Assembly: GCA_030152565.1 (NCBI GenBank)
Contig: JASLJE010000011.1
Coordinates: 1 to 6,058 of the forward strand
Length of the DNA: 6,058 nucleotides
Source of the DNA: Peptoniphilaceae bacterium
GTDB taxonomy: Bacteria > Bacillota > Clostridia > Tissierellales > Peptoniphilaceae
Direction: 5' to 3'
Below the pieces are notes generated by a model. That model saw only the letters and a program-made list of their open reading frames with translations. It was not told the origin of the DNA and made no database searches. A program made the translations under genes and the position numbers. Shown here one piece after another: positions 1 through 5,372 of the stretch; within the stretch, counting starts at the first letter, position 1; each line of letters opens with the position of its first letter.

Positions 1-1
1 T

Positions 2-889
2 GTAACCTATGTATTTACCCATGACAGTATAGGAGTTGGGGAAGATGGACCAACCCACCAACCAATAGATCAAATGGCCATGTTAAGAGCCATACCAGGT
101 CTTATAAACTTTAGACCGGCAGATGCTAGAGAAACTGCAGCGGCTTGGGCCTATGCAGTAGAGTCCAAGGACCATCCAGTAACCTTAGAACTTACTAGAC
201 AAAAATTAAATCCTATACCAGGAACAGGTAGAGATGCCCTAAAGGGAGCCTATGTGGTTAAGGACTTTAAAGAAGACTTTGACCTTATCCTAATAGGAAC
301 AGGATCTGAATTAGAACTTGCCTATAAGGCAGCTGAAGAGCTTATCAAGGAAGATATAGGAGCTAGGGTAGTATCCATGCCTTCTATGGACTTATTTGAA
401 GAACAAGATGAAAGCTATAAGGAAGGTGTTTTACCAAAATCAGTTAGGGCTAGAATAGCAATTGAAGCCTATAACGACTTAGGTTGGGGCAAGTATGTTG
501 GCCTGGACGGAAAGGTTATAGCCATGGAAGGTTTTGGAGCATCAGCACCAGCAGAGCTTTTATTTGAAGACTTTGGTTTTACAGTGGAAAATGTTGTAAA
601 TACAGCTAGAAACCTACTTAGGGATGCAGATGACCACTCTTTTAACCATACGGTAAAGGACTTGGTAGGCATTCATGCTAGACCAGCTGCAAGGATTGTA
701 AATGGCCTGGAAGACTTCCAAGCTGACATTTATATATTAAAGGAAAATGTTAAATATTCCTTGAAAAACCTTACTGAATTGTTATCATCCAACTTAGAAT
801 ATAAGGATATAATAGTTGTAAAGGCAGAAGGGCTAGACGCTAAATCAGCAATTGAAAAAGCAGAAAAATTAATTAAAGAAAACTTATAA
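2..889 (+). CDS. tkt: Transketolase C-terminal part fused to an HPr-like phosphocarrier domain (5' partial)
   Basis: Transketolase moves two-carbon ketol units between sugar phosphates in the non-oxidative pentose phosphate pathway, in the cytosol, using thiamine diphosphate. The gene enters the window already open: reading from base 2 gives THDSIGVGEDGPTHQP, the classic transketolase motif at the end of the pyrimidine-binding domain, then LTRQKLNPI. The C-terminal domain follows (LILIGTGSELELA, then GFGASAPAELLFEDFGF). The N-terminal ThDP-binding half lies upstream of the window. An ordinary transketolase would end near base 620. Here the frame continues without a stop, through a short acidic linker (about 620-643), into roughly 81 residues resembling HPr and ending with TAA at 887-889. 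No in-frame start codon precedes the HPr part, so it is made only as a fusion. The transketolase assignment is very firm; the fusion is seen directly and assumes no sequencing error. Confidence 0.95.
   Translation, partial: VTYVFTHDSIGVGEDGPTHQPIDQMAMLRAIPGLINFRPADARETAAAWAYAVESKDHPVTLELTRQKLNPIPGTGRDALKGAYVVKDFKEDFDLILIGTGSELELAYKAAEELIKEDIGARVVSMPSMDLFEEQDESYKEGVLPKSVRARIAIEAYNDLGWGKYVGLDGKVIAMEGFGASAPAELLFEDFGFTVENVVNTARNLLRDADDHSFNHTVKDLVGIHARPAARIVNGLEDFQADIYILKENVKYSLKNLTELLSSNLEYKDIIVVKAEGLDAKSAIEKAEKLIKENL
644..889 (+). other. HPr-like domain at the C-terminus of the transketolase fusion
   Basis: HPr is the phosphocarrier of the sugar phosphotransferase system; enzyme I phosphorylates its active-site His. 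This segment aligns by eye along the whole length of Gram-positive HPr. It has the loop GIHARPAA with the phosphorylatable His at codon 674-676 and the partner Arg two residues later, then a LKNLTELLSS helix matching LKSIMGVMSL, an IIVVKAEG strand, and a final Ala/Lys/Glu-rich helix. About 81 residues is close to the usual 85-88. The residue matching regulatory Ser46 is Asn (codon 767-769), so HPr kinase control at that site is not expected. Whether the domain carries phosphate or acts as a regulatory or docking module cannot be told from sequence. Confidence 0.88.
761..788 (+). promoter_or_regulatory. Weak candidate internal promoter for the downstream operon
   Basis: TTGAAA at 761-766 and TATCAT at 783-788 are separated by 16 nt, each one mismatch from the sigma-70/SigA consensus. 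A second isolated TATAAT is at 808-813 but has no good -35 partner. They lie inside the HPr coding segment, about 150 nt before the next gene. Transcripts from here would still cross the terminator at 897-922. In AT-rich DNA such matches arise by chance, so this is offered only because no room for a promoter exists between that terminator and the next gene. Confidence 0.2.
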
Positions 890-896
890 GATAAAG

Positions 897-922
897 ATCC
901 AGCCTTGGCTGGATTTTTCTTT
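897..922 (+). terminator. Rho-independent terminator after the transketolase-HPr gene
   Basis: ATCCAGCC (897-904) pairs perfectly with GGCTGGAT (907-914) across a 2-nt TT turn; in practice the innermost pair probably opens to give a CTTG tetraloop. A T-rich tract (TTTTTCTTT) follows at once. A-U and G-U pairs can extend the base of the stem using the preceding AAAG. The hairpin starts 7 nt after the stop codon. Confidence 0.88.
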
Positions 923-936
923 AAAAAGGAGTAAAA

Positions 937-1287
937 ATGTATAAATTAATATGTTATAAAAAATGTTCAACCTGTAGACAGGTGGAAAAATTAATGGAAG
1001 AAAAAAAATTGGCCTATGACTATAGGCATATAGACAAGGAAAACCCTAGCTATGAAGAGTTAAAGGACTGGCATGAAAAATCAGGTCTTGATATAAAAAG
1101 ATTCTTTAATACTAGCGGTAAGATCTATAGGGAAAAAAACTTAAAAGAAAAACTTAAGGAAATGACCCTGGAAGAAAAATATGAGCTTTTATCCCAGGAT
1201 GGTATGTTGGTAAAAAGACCTATTTTAATAGAAGAAGATAGGGTATATATAGGACCAGATGTGAAGAAATACTTAGAGGAAAAATAA
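937..1287 (+). CDS. ArsC/Spx-family thioredoxin-fold protein (YusI-like)
   Basis: The 116-residue product belongs to the ArsC/Spx/MgsR superfamily of small thioredoxin-fold proteins. It opens with a beta strand and a redox CxxC motif, KKCSTCRQ (Cys10 and Cys13). It then has the family segment FNTSGKIYRE (57-66) and LLSQDGMLVKRPIL near the C-terminus, where the Arg-Pro (94-95) forms the conserved cis-proline side of the active site. The length matches the YusI/arsenate-reductase-like branch and is shorter than Spx (about 131 residues). Databases often call such proteins arsenate reductase, but no arsenic genes are nearby and the real substrate is unknown; a thiol-redox role is the safest inference. 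The start is set by AAGGAG at 926-931, 5 nt before ATG. It is first in a tight operon with the glycosyltransferase and the rRNA methyltransferase. Confidence 0.9.
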   Translation: MYKLICYKKCSTCRQVEKLMEEKKLAYDYRHIDKENPSYEELKDWHEKSGLDIKRFFNTSGKIYREKNLKEKLKEMTLEEKYELLSQDGMLVKRPILIEEDRVYIGPDVKKYLEEK

Positions 1288-1288
1288 G

Positions 1289-2305
1289 ATGAAAAAATTA
1301 CACGTATTTTCCAAGGCCGACATGGCCAAGGGACATGGAGTTCTTTCAGCCTATGAAGAGCAGGTAAAACTTAGTAGGAAGGTTTTAAAAGGGGATTATG
1401 AAATCAAAATAAATCCTAGAAAATTAGGGGATATTAACCACTACCACACTATAAACCTGGGATTTTATTTAAAAAACAAGTTATTTGGTAGAAAATCTGT
1501 ATCTGTAGGCTATGTCCACTTTTTACCTGAAACCATAGATGAGAGTATCCAAATGCCCAAGTTTGCCAGAAAAATCTTCTACTGGTATATCCTTAAGTTT
1601 TACAAGAGTATGGACTACCTGGTAGTGGTAAATCCTTACTTTATAGAGCTTATGAAAAAGTATGGTATAGATACTAGTAGGACTGTTTATATACCAAACT
1701 TGGTATCAAATGATAAGTTTGAAAAAAAGACTGAAGATGAGAAGTTAGCCCTAAGAAAGAAGATGGGCCTGGAAGATAAGTTTGTAGTTCTAGGAGTAGG
1801 CCAGCTCCAGGTTAGAAAGGGAATTTTTGACTTTGTAAAGCTGGCAGAAAGAAATCCAGACATGGAATTTATCTGGGCTGGTGGCTATAGCTTTGGCAGG
1901 TCTTCAGACGGTTATAAGGACATTAAAAAGTTGGAAGAAAACCCTCCTAAAAACATGAAATTTTTAGGAATAGTTGAAAGAAATGAAATGACAGCTTATT
2001 ATAATATAGCAGATGTAATGCTTTTACCATCATTTAGCGAGCTCTTTCCCATGACCATCCTAGAGGCCATGGCCACCAATACTCCAGTTTTACTTAGGGA
2101 TTTGGATATCTACCCCCTAATACTGGAAGGCTATTACTTGAAGGCGGACGACTTGGAGGGCTTTGAAGACCAACTGTATAAAGTTAGAAACGATCAAGAC
2201 TATAGGCAAAAGGCCATAGACATGTCCAAGAAGGGCCATGACTTCTATAGTGAAGAGAGTGTTGGTAGAATGTGGAGAGAGTTTTACGACAATATTTCTA
2301 AATAG
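1289..2305 (+). CDS. GT4-family glycosyltransferase, probable diglycosyl-diacylglycerol synthase
   Basis: This 338-residue protein is a GT-B fold, retaining GT4-type glycosyltransferase. The N-terminal acceptor domain contains INHYHTINL (49-57) and GYVHFLPET (74-82). The C-terminal nucleotide-sugar domain has GVGQLQVRKG (169-178, with the conserved Arg/Lys), FIWAGGYSFG (194-203) and an E-x7-E motif, Glu251 and Glu259, in ELFPMTILE. The overall pattern (YVHFLPET, VRKGIFDF, WAGGYSFG, LLRDLDIY) resembles from memory the streptococcal/enterococcal enzymes that add the second sugar to monoglucosyl-diacylglycerol (CpoA-like), which work at the inner face of the membrane and make glycolipids that can anchor lipoteichoic acid. 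There is no transmembrane helix, as expected for these peripheral enzymes. It starts 1 nt after the previous stop; its GAGGA (1276-1280) lies inside the upstream gene, so translation is probably coupled. GT4 membership is firm; the lipid acceptor is inference. Confidence 0.83.
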   Translation: MKKLHVFSKADMAKGHGVLSAYEEQVKLSRKVLKGDYEIKINPRKLGDINHYHTINLGFYLKNKLFGRKSVSVGYVHFLPETIDESIQMPKFARKIFYWYILKFYKSMDYLVVVNPYFIELMKKYGIDTSRTVYIPNLVSNDKFEKKTEDEKLALRKKMGLEDKFVVLGVGQLQVRKGIFDFVKLAERNPDMEFIWAGGYSFGRSSDGYKDIKKLEENPPKNMKFLGIVERNEMTAYYNIADVMLLPSFSELFPMTILEAMATNTPVLLRDLDIYPLILEGYYLKADDLEGFEDQLYKVRNDQDYRQKAIDMSKKGHDFYSEESVGRMWREFYDNISK

Positions 2306-2314
2306 GAGTTTATA

Positions 2315-3679
2315 GTGAAGAAAAATACATTAGTAGATATAGATATTATTGAATCAGAATATCCCAATATGTCAGTTGGAGAATATGAAGGCGAGACCAT
2401 AAAATTCAAGGGTGGCCTAAAGGGACAAAATGTAAGTGTTAGGATTCAAAGAAAAAAATCTGACCACTACCAGGCTAAATTGGTAGGAGTAAATGAGAAA
2501 TCAAAACTGGAAAATAATAAGCCCTGCCCTGCCTTTGATATATGTGGGGGATGTAAGTACCAAAGCTTAAACTATGAGTCTGAATTAGTCTATAAGCTGG
2601 ACCAACTAAAGAAACTATATAGGGAAAATGGTCTAGATGAAGGACTTTTGTCCATCAATAGGGCCCCATCTAGTAAGGCCTATAGAAATAAGATGGAATA
2701 TACCTTTGGTGACGAATATAAGGACGGTCCCTTGACCCTGGGCCTACATAAGAGAAATAGGTTCTATGAAATAGTTAATACTGAGGGCTGTAATATAGTC
2801 CATGAGGATTTTGAAAAGGTAAGACTTAAGGCCATGGAATTTTTCCAAGAAAACAAGATTGATTTTTACCATAAGAAAAGACAAAAGGGATTTTTAAAAT
2901 TTATGGTAGTTAGAAAATCCATCACCCATGGAGACATGCTAATAAACCTGGTAACCACATCAGAAGATGTTATGAGCTATGAACTTTGGTCTAAGTTTGT
3001 AGAATCTCTAGTAGACTTGGATACAGAGGGAAGGACAGTATCAATTTTCCATACCATAAGTGATTCTCTTGCCGACGCCATAGTTCCTGACTATACAGAA
3101 CTTATTTGGGGCAGGGAATATATAGTGGAAACCATAAATGAACTGGACTTTAGAATAGGACCTTTCTCCTTCTTCCAACCTAATCCCATAGGAGCTCAAA
3201 ACCTATATAGTAAGGCTATAGAGTATGCGGGAGACATAGATAATAAGACTGTCTATGATCTTTATTGTGGAACAGGTACCATATCTCAAATCTTTGCCAA
3301 GAAGGCCAAGAAGGTAATAGGAGTTGAGATAGTTGAAGAGGCAGTAAATAAGGCTATGGAAAATGCCAAGATAAATGATTTAGACAATGTGGAATTTATC
3401 TGCAATGACGTTATGCTAGAAATAGCTAACCTTGAAAAGAATGCAGACATACTTGTCCTAGATCCACCAAGAGAGGGAATTCACCCTAGGGCCATAGACA
3501 GTATAGTGGCTATCAAGGCTCCCATAGTAGTTTATATATCCTGTAACCCTAAGACCCTGGTTAGGGACCTACAAGTCTTTCAAGAGGCTGGCTATAGTAT
3601 AGAAAAATCTACAGCCTATGATCAGTTTCCAAGAACAGCCCATGTAGAGGCAGTAACTAGATTGGTAAAGGTTAAATAA
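2315..3679 (+). CDS. rlmD: 23S rRNA (uracil-5-)-methyltransferase, RlmD/RlmCD (TrmA) family
   Basis: SAM-dependent enzyme that makes 5-methyluridine in 23S rRNA (U1939, and also U747 in the Gram-positive RlmCD type). A short N-terminal TRAM domain (about 1-60) is followed by a 4Fe-4S site with Cys71, Cys77, Cys80 (CPAFDICGGC) and Cys159. The central RNA-binding region leads to FSFFQPNP (284-291) and the Rossmann methyltransferase domain: VYDLYCGTGT (313-322) binds SAM, LDPPREG is at 382-388, the nucleophile is Cys410 in YISCNP, and the likely base is Glu445 in AHVEAV. All key residues are present and 454 residues is normal for the family. The start is GTG; AGGAG at 2304-2308 sits 6 nt upstream and overlaps the stop of the glycosyltransferase, which supports coupling. 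It is the last gene of the operon, ending at a terminator. Sequence alone does not decide RlmD from RlmCD or TrmFO-like tRNA specificity. Confidence 0.93.
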   Translation: MKKNTLVDIDIIESEYPNMSVGEYEGETIKFKGGLKGQNVSVRIQRKKSDHYQAKLVGVNEKSKLENNKPCPAFDICGGCKYQSLNYESELVYKLDQLKKLYRENGLDEGLLSINRAPSSKAYRNKMEYTFGDEYKDGPLTLGLHKRNRFYEIVNTEGCNIVHEDFEKVRLKAMEFFQENKIDFYHKKRQKGFLKFMVVRKSITHGDMLINLVTTSEDVMSYELWSKFVESLVDLDTEGRTVSIFHTISDSLADAIVPDYTELIWGREYIVETINELDFRIGPFSFFQPNPIGAQNLYSKAIEYAGDIDNKTVYDLYCGTGTISQIFAKKAKKVIGVEIVEEAVNKAMENAKINDLDNVEFICNDVMLEIANLEKNADILVLDPPREGIHPRAIDSIVAIKAPIVVYISCNPKTLVRDLQVFQEAGYSIEKSTAYDQFPRTAHVEAVTRLVKVK

Positions 3680-3687
3680 ATTATTTA

Positions 3688-3716
3688 GATTCAGCTGGAA
3701 GGCTGGATCTTTTTTT
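3688..3716 (+). terminator. Rho-independent terminator after rlmD
   Basis: GATTCAGC (3688-3695) pairs with GCTGGATC (3702-3709), eight pairs including one G-U, around a 6-nt loop. Seven T follow at 3710-3716. It begins 8 nt after the rlmD stop. The 3' arm shares GGCTGGAT with the terminator at 897-922. Confidence 0.88.
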
Positions 3717-4020
3717 GAATAAATATAAGTATATCCTAGAAAAAGATAAGATAGAAAGAAAGCCTGGAAAAGATATTTTCCTAGGCCAGAGTCTATTAAG
3801 GAAAGAGATAGTTAAAGGACAAAGAAAAAACCTAGCTAAAACGGCTAAAACTAGAGGCTTATCATAAAGTATACCAAGTATATAGATAGTATACAGTCAA
3901 ATAGACCTAGCTTGATATAGTGAAAAAAGGGAAGGATTTAGGATCAAGAGAAGAAAAAAGATTAGGGCTGGAAGGATTGATAAAAAATAGATAATTAAAA
4001 TAACTTTAAAATTATAAATA
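3717..4020 (+). other. Gene-free intergenic stretch before the T-box promoter
   Basis: About 300 nt of AT-rich sequence, purine-rich on this strand. Every frame on both strands is broken or lacks a usable start and ribosome binding site. Visible small structure: a hairpin at 3762-3786, a tandem GCTAAAAC pair at 3835-3842 and 3844-3851, and AGTATAC at 3868-3874 and again at 3888-3894. The last 40 nt are nearly pure A/T and could act as an UP element for the promoter at 4026. I recognise no RNA gene and no mobile element end. It could be decayed coding sequence or an unannotated small RNA; neither can be supported here. Confidence 0.6.
3762..3786 (+). repeat. Inverted repeat / hairpin without a T-tract
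   Basis: GCCTGGAAAA (3762-3771) and TTTTCC-T-AGGC (3776-3786) form ten base pairs with one bulged T (3782) around a GATA tetraloop. No U-run follows, so it does not look like a terminator on the + strand, and on the - strand the following bases are also not a clean U-run. Its role is unknown. Confidence 0.6.
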
Positions 4021-4025
4021 TTCGC

Positions 4026-4054
4026 TTGACATTTGGTCTTTTTAATATTATTAT
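4026..4054 (+). promoter_or_regulatory. SigA-type promoter of the T-box/transport operon
   Basis: A perfect -35 TTGACA (4026-4031), a 17-nt spacer and a -10 TATTAT (4049-4054, one mismatch) form a strong housekeeping promoter, preceded by an A/T-rich stretch. Transcription should start near 4061. That places the 5' end of the RNA at CAAC (4061-4064), which can pair with GTTG (4177-4180) to close stem I of the T-box leader, so promoter and riboswitch positions agree. Confidence 0.85.
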
Positions 4055-4263
4055 GTTAATCAACATCAGAAATACATTGAGGGAGAGAAAAATATCAGGT
4101 AGTTGTTTATAGAGAGCTGCGCACGGTGGAAGGCAGTAACAATGACGGTATATAATATACACTCCTAAGTAGGTTCGTTGAAGGCCAGTAGGCGGATCCG
4201 GAAGCCCACCGTTAAAGGGGATAGGACTGTTAGGTCTGATGAGCGATGATATATTATCATAAT

Positions 4264-4298
4264 AAGGGTGGTACCACGGAGTTTAATCTTTCGTCCCT
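4264..4298 (+). promoter_or_regulatory. T-box sequence and antiterminator
   Basis: AGGG (4265-4268) of the T-box can pair with CCCT (4295-4298), leaving TGG plus T free to bind the unacylated NCCA end of the tRNA. CCCT is also part of the 5' arm of the terminator, so the two structures exclude each other. That mutual exclusion is the regulatory switch. Confidence 0.88.
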
Positions 4299-4346
4299 AT
4301 AAAATTAGCATTACTGCTAGTTTTATAGGAGCGAAGGATTTTTTTT
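4285..4346 (+). terminator. T-box regulatory (attenuator) terminator
   Basis: A long two-part hairpin. The inner stem CCTATAAAATTAGCA (4296-4310) pairs with TGCTAGTTTTATAGG (4315-4329) around a TTAC loop, with one G-U. The outer stem AATCTTTCG (4285-4293) pairs with CGAAGGATT (4332-4340) across a small internal loop. An eight-T run (4339-4346) completes it. It forms by default when the tRNA is charged. Confidence 0.92.
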
Positions 4347-4400
4347 ATGAAAATAATCATTAACCTAACAAGATTAAGTTATTTAATTTTAGGAGGATAA
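4347..4400 (+). CDS. Possible 17-codon leader ORF before the transporter gene
   Basis: Directly after the attenuator T-run, ATG opens a 17-residue frame (MKIIINLTRLSYLILGG) that stops at TAA 4398-4400, one base before the ATG of the substrate-binding gene. GAAGGA (4333-4338) lies 8 nt upstream of the ATG. In the antiterminated transcript this site is free and could serve as a ribosome binding site. The frame contains the AGGAGG of the next gene as its last sense codons. It is not rich in Tyr or Trp (one Tyr), so it is not an obvious attenuation peptide. It may well be a chance frame. Confidence 0.22.
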   Translation: MKIIINLTRLSYLILGG

Positions 4401-4401
4401 G

Positions 4402-5370
4402 ATGAGAAATAAAAAAATGAAAAAATTATTAGTAGGATCCCTTTTGGCCATGACACTTTTGGCTGGATGTGGAGAAAAAAAGGAAGGGGAAAATGAACTG
4501 TCTATAGGGATTAATCAATTTGCAGAACATCCTGCCCTAGACTCAGTTAGACAAGGATTTGAAGATGAGCTAGAAGGATGGGAAAAAGAAGTGAAGCTGG
4601 ACTTTAAAAGTGCCCAGGGAGATTTTTCCAATGCTAGGATGATATCTGAAAAGTTTTCTAAAGACGGAAAAAAACTAGTCTTTGCCATAGGAACACCTTC
4701 AGCCCAATCCAGTAAGGACTTGAATGAAGATCTACCTATCTTGTTTTCAGCAGTTACTGATCCCTTGGATGCAGGCCTGGTAAAGGACTTGGAAGAACCA
4801 GGAACAAGCCTTAGTGGGACGACAGATGAGAGCCCAATTAAGGAACAATTAAGCTTATTTAAGAACTTTGAAAACATTAAGACTATAGGGATAATCTACA
4901 ATACAGCAGAGGCCAATGCGGGAGTGCAAATAGACAAGGCTAGGCAAGCAGCCCAAGAACTAGATATGGAAATTGAGGCGGTAGGAATTTCCAATATTAA
5001 CGACATAGGCCAGGCCCTAGATTCCTTGGTTAAAAAAGTTGATGGTATTTACACCATAACTGATAACATGGTGGCTTCAGCCATTAATCTTGTGGCAGAA
5101 AAAGCCCTAGATGCCCAACTTCCTACAGTTGGGGCAGAAGAAGCCCATGTCAGGGGAGGAATCCTTATAACAGACGGACTTTCCTACTATGACCTGGGAA
5201 GACAGACTGGAAAGATGGCTAAAAGAATCCTCTTAGAAGGAGAAGATATTAGCAAAATGCCTGTTGAGAAGGCAGAAAATACTCAAAAGGTTTTCAATGC
5301 TAAGACCTGGGAATCCTTAAACTTAAAGACAGATGATAATTTACTAAAAGACGCGAAAGAGGTTAAGTAG
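4402..5370 (+). CDS. trpX: TrpX-type ABC transporter substrate-binding lipoprotein (probable aromatic amino acid, Tyr or Trp)
   Basis: Extracellular solute receptor of an ABC importer, anchored to the outer face of the membrane by a lipid. A type II signal peptide is clear: basic start MRNKKMKK, hydrophobic core, and lipobox LLAGC with Cys23 as the lipidated residue. The mature part matches the ABC_sub_bind family (PF04392, TrpX/YtsT-like): IGINQFAEHPALD (35-47), AQGDFSN (71-77), AIGTPSAQ (95-102), LFSAVTDPLDAGLV (114-127), IGIIYNTAEANA (162-173), TITDNMVAS (218-226), and the closing GLSYYDLGRQTGKMA (259-273). The length of 322 residues is normal. AGGAGG (4391-4396) lies 5 nt before the ATG. 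It is the first main gene behind the T-box leader and is followed 2 nt later by the permease. The family is usually called a tryptophan transporter; the leader's UAC specifier suggests tyrosine here. The ligand is inference. Confidence 0.9.
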   Translation: MRNKKMKKLLVGSLLAMTLLAGCGEKKEGENELSIGINQFAEHPALDSVRQGFEDELEGWEKEVKLDFKSAQGDFSNARMISEKFSKDGKKLVFAIGTPSAQSSKDLNEDLPILFSAVTDPLDAGLVKDLEEPGTSLSGTTDESPIKEQLSLFKNFENIKTIGIIYNTAEANAGVQIDKARQAAQELDMEIEAVGISNINDIGQALDSLVKKVDGIYTITDNMVASAINLVAEKALDAQLPTVGAEEAHVRGGILITDGLSYYDLGRQTGKMAKRILLEGEDISKMPVEKAENTQKVFNAKTWESLNLKTDDNLLKDAKEVK

Positions 5371-5372
5371 AT

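Larger units (their letters stand above)
4061..4346 (+). promoter_or_regulatory. T-box riboswitch leader, probably tyrosine-specific (tRNA-Tyr)
   Basis: T-box leaders bind a specific tRNA; uncharged tRNA stabilises an antiterminator and lets the operon be transcribed. Stem I runs from about 4061 to 4180, with a kink-turn-like ATTGA (4076-4080), an AGAGAG region (4111-4116), and a distal hairpin closed by CTGC (4117-4120) and GCAG (4133-4136). The 3' strand of the specifier loop reads AATA-TAC-ACTCCTAAG. This matches the usual pattern of codon, then AC, pyrimidines and RAG, giving specifier UAC (Tyr, 4158-4160). The stem II pseudoknot element CCGTTA is at 4209-4214 and a stem III-like hairpin at 4246-4260. 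The T-box AAGGGTGGTACCACGG is at 4264-4279. Its bulge TGGT (4269-4272) needs a tRNA with A73, which fits tRNA-Tyr and not tRNA-Trp (G73). No TGG codon occurs in the specifier region. The T-box call is near certain; the Tyr identity is a by-eye fold. Confidence 0.93.

Noticed and set aside
469..672. Open frame of 67 codons on the - strand
   Set aside because: It lies wholly inside the transketolase-HPr coding sequence, shows no recognisable family, and is a shadow of the real + strand gene.
937..1287. Annotation as a true arsenate reductase or as the regulator Spx
   Set aside because: There are no arsenic-resistance neighbours, the length is shorter than Spx, and the motif set fits the broader YusI-like group of unknown substrate.
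897..3716. GGCTGGAT shared by the two terminators (907-914 and 3702-3709)
   Set aside because: An 8-nt match in similar terminator stems is not enough to call a repeat family; it may just reflect favoured terminator sequence in this genome.
3715..3867. + strand frame of about 50 codons after the rlmD terminator, starting at TTG
   Set aside because: It starts inside the terminator T-run, has no ribosome binding site, and its Lys-rich product resembles no family I know.
3680..3900. Hydrophobic-looking open frame of about 70 codons on the - strand in the intergenic region
   Set aside because: It has no start codon or ribosome binding site and reads through the rlmD terminator; the hydrophobic look follows from pyrimidine-rich composition.
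4144..4157. Alternative specifier codons GAC, GGU or AUA in the T-box stem I
   Set aside because: GAC and GGU imply tRNAs with G73 or U73, which do not fit the UGGU bulge, and none of the three is followed by the usual ACYYY-RAG pattern that fits UAC.
4515..4877. Open frame of 120 codons on the - strand
   Set aside because: It sits entirely within the substrate-binding protein gene, is Ser/Leu-rich with no recognisable motif, and is explained as a shadow frame.
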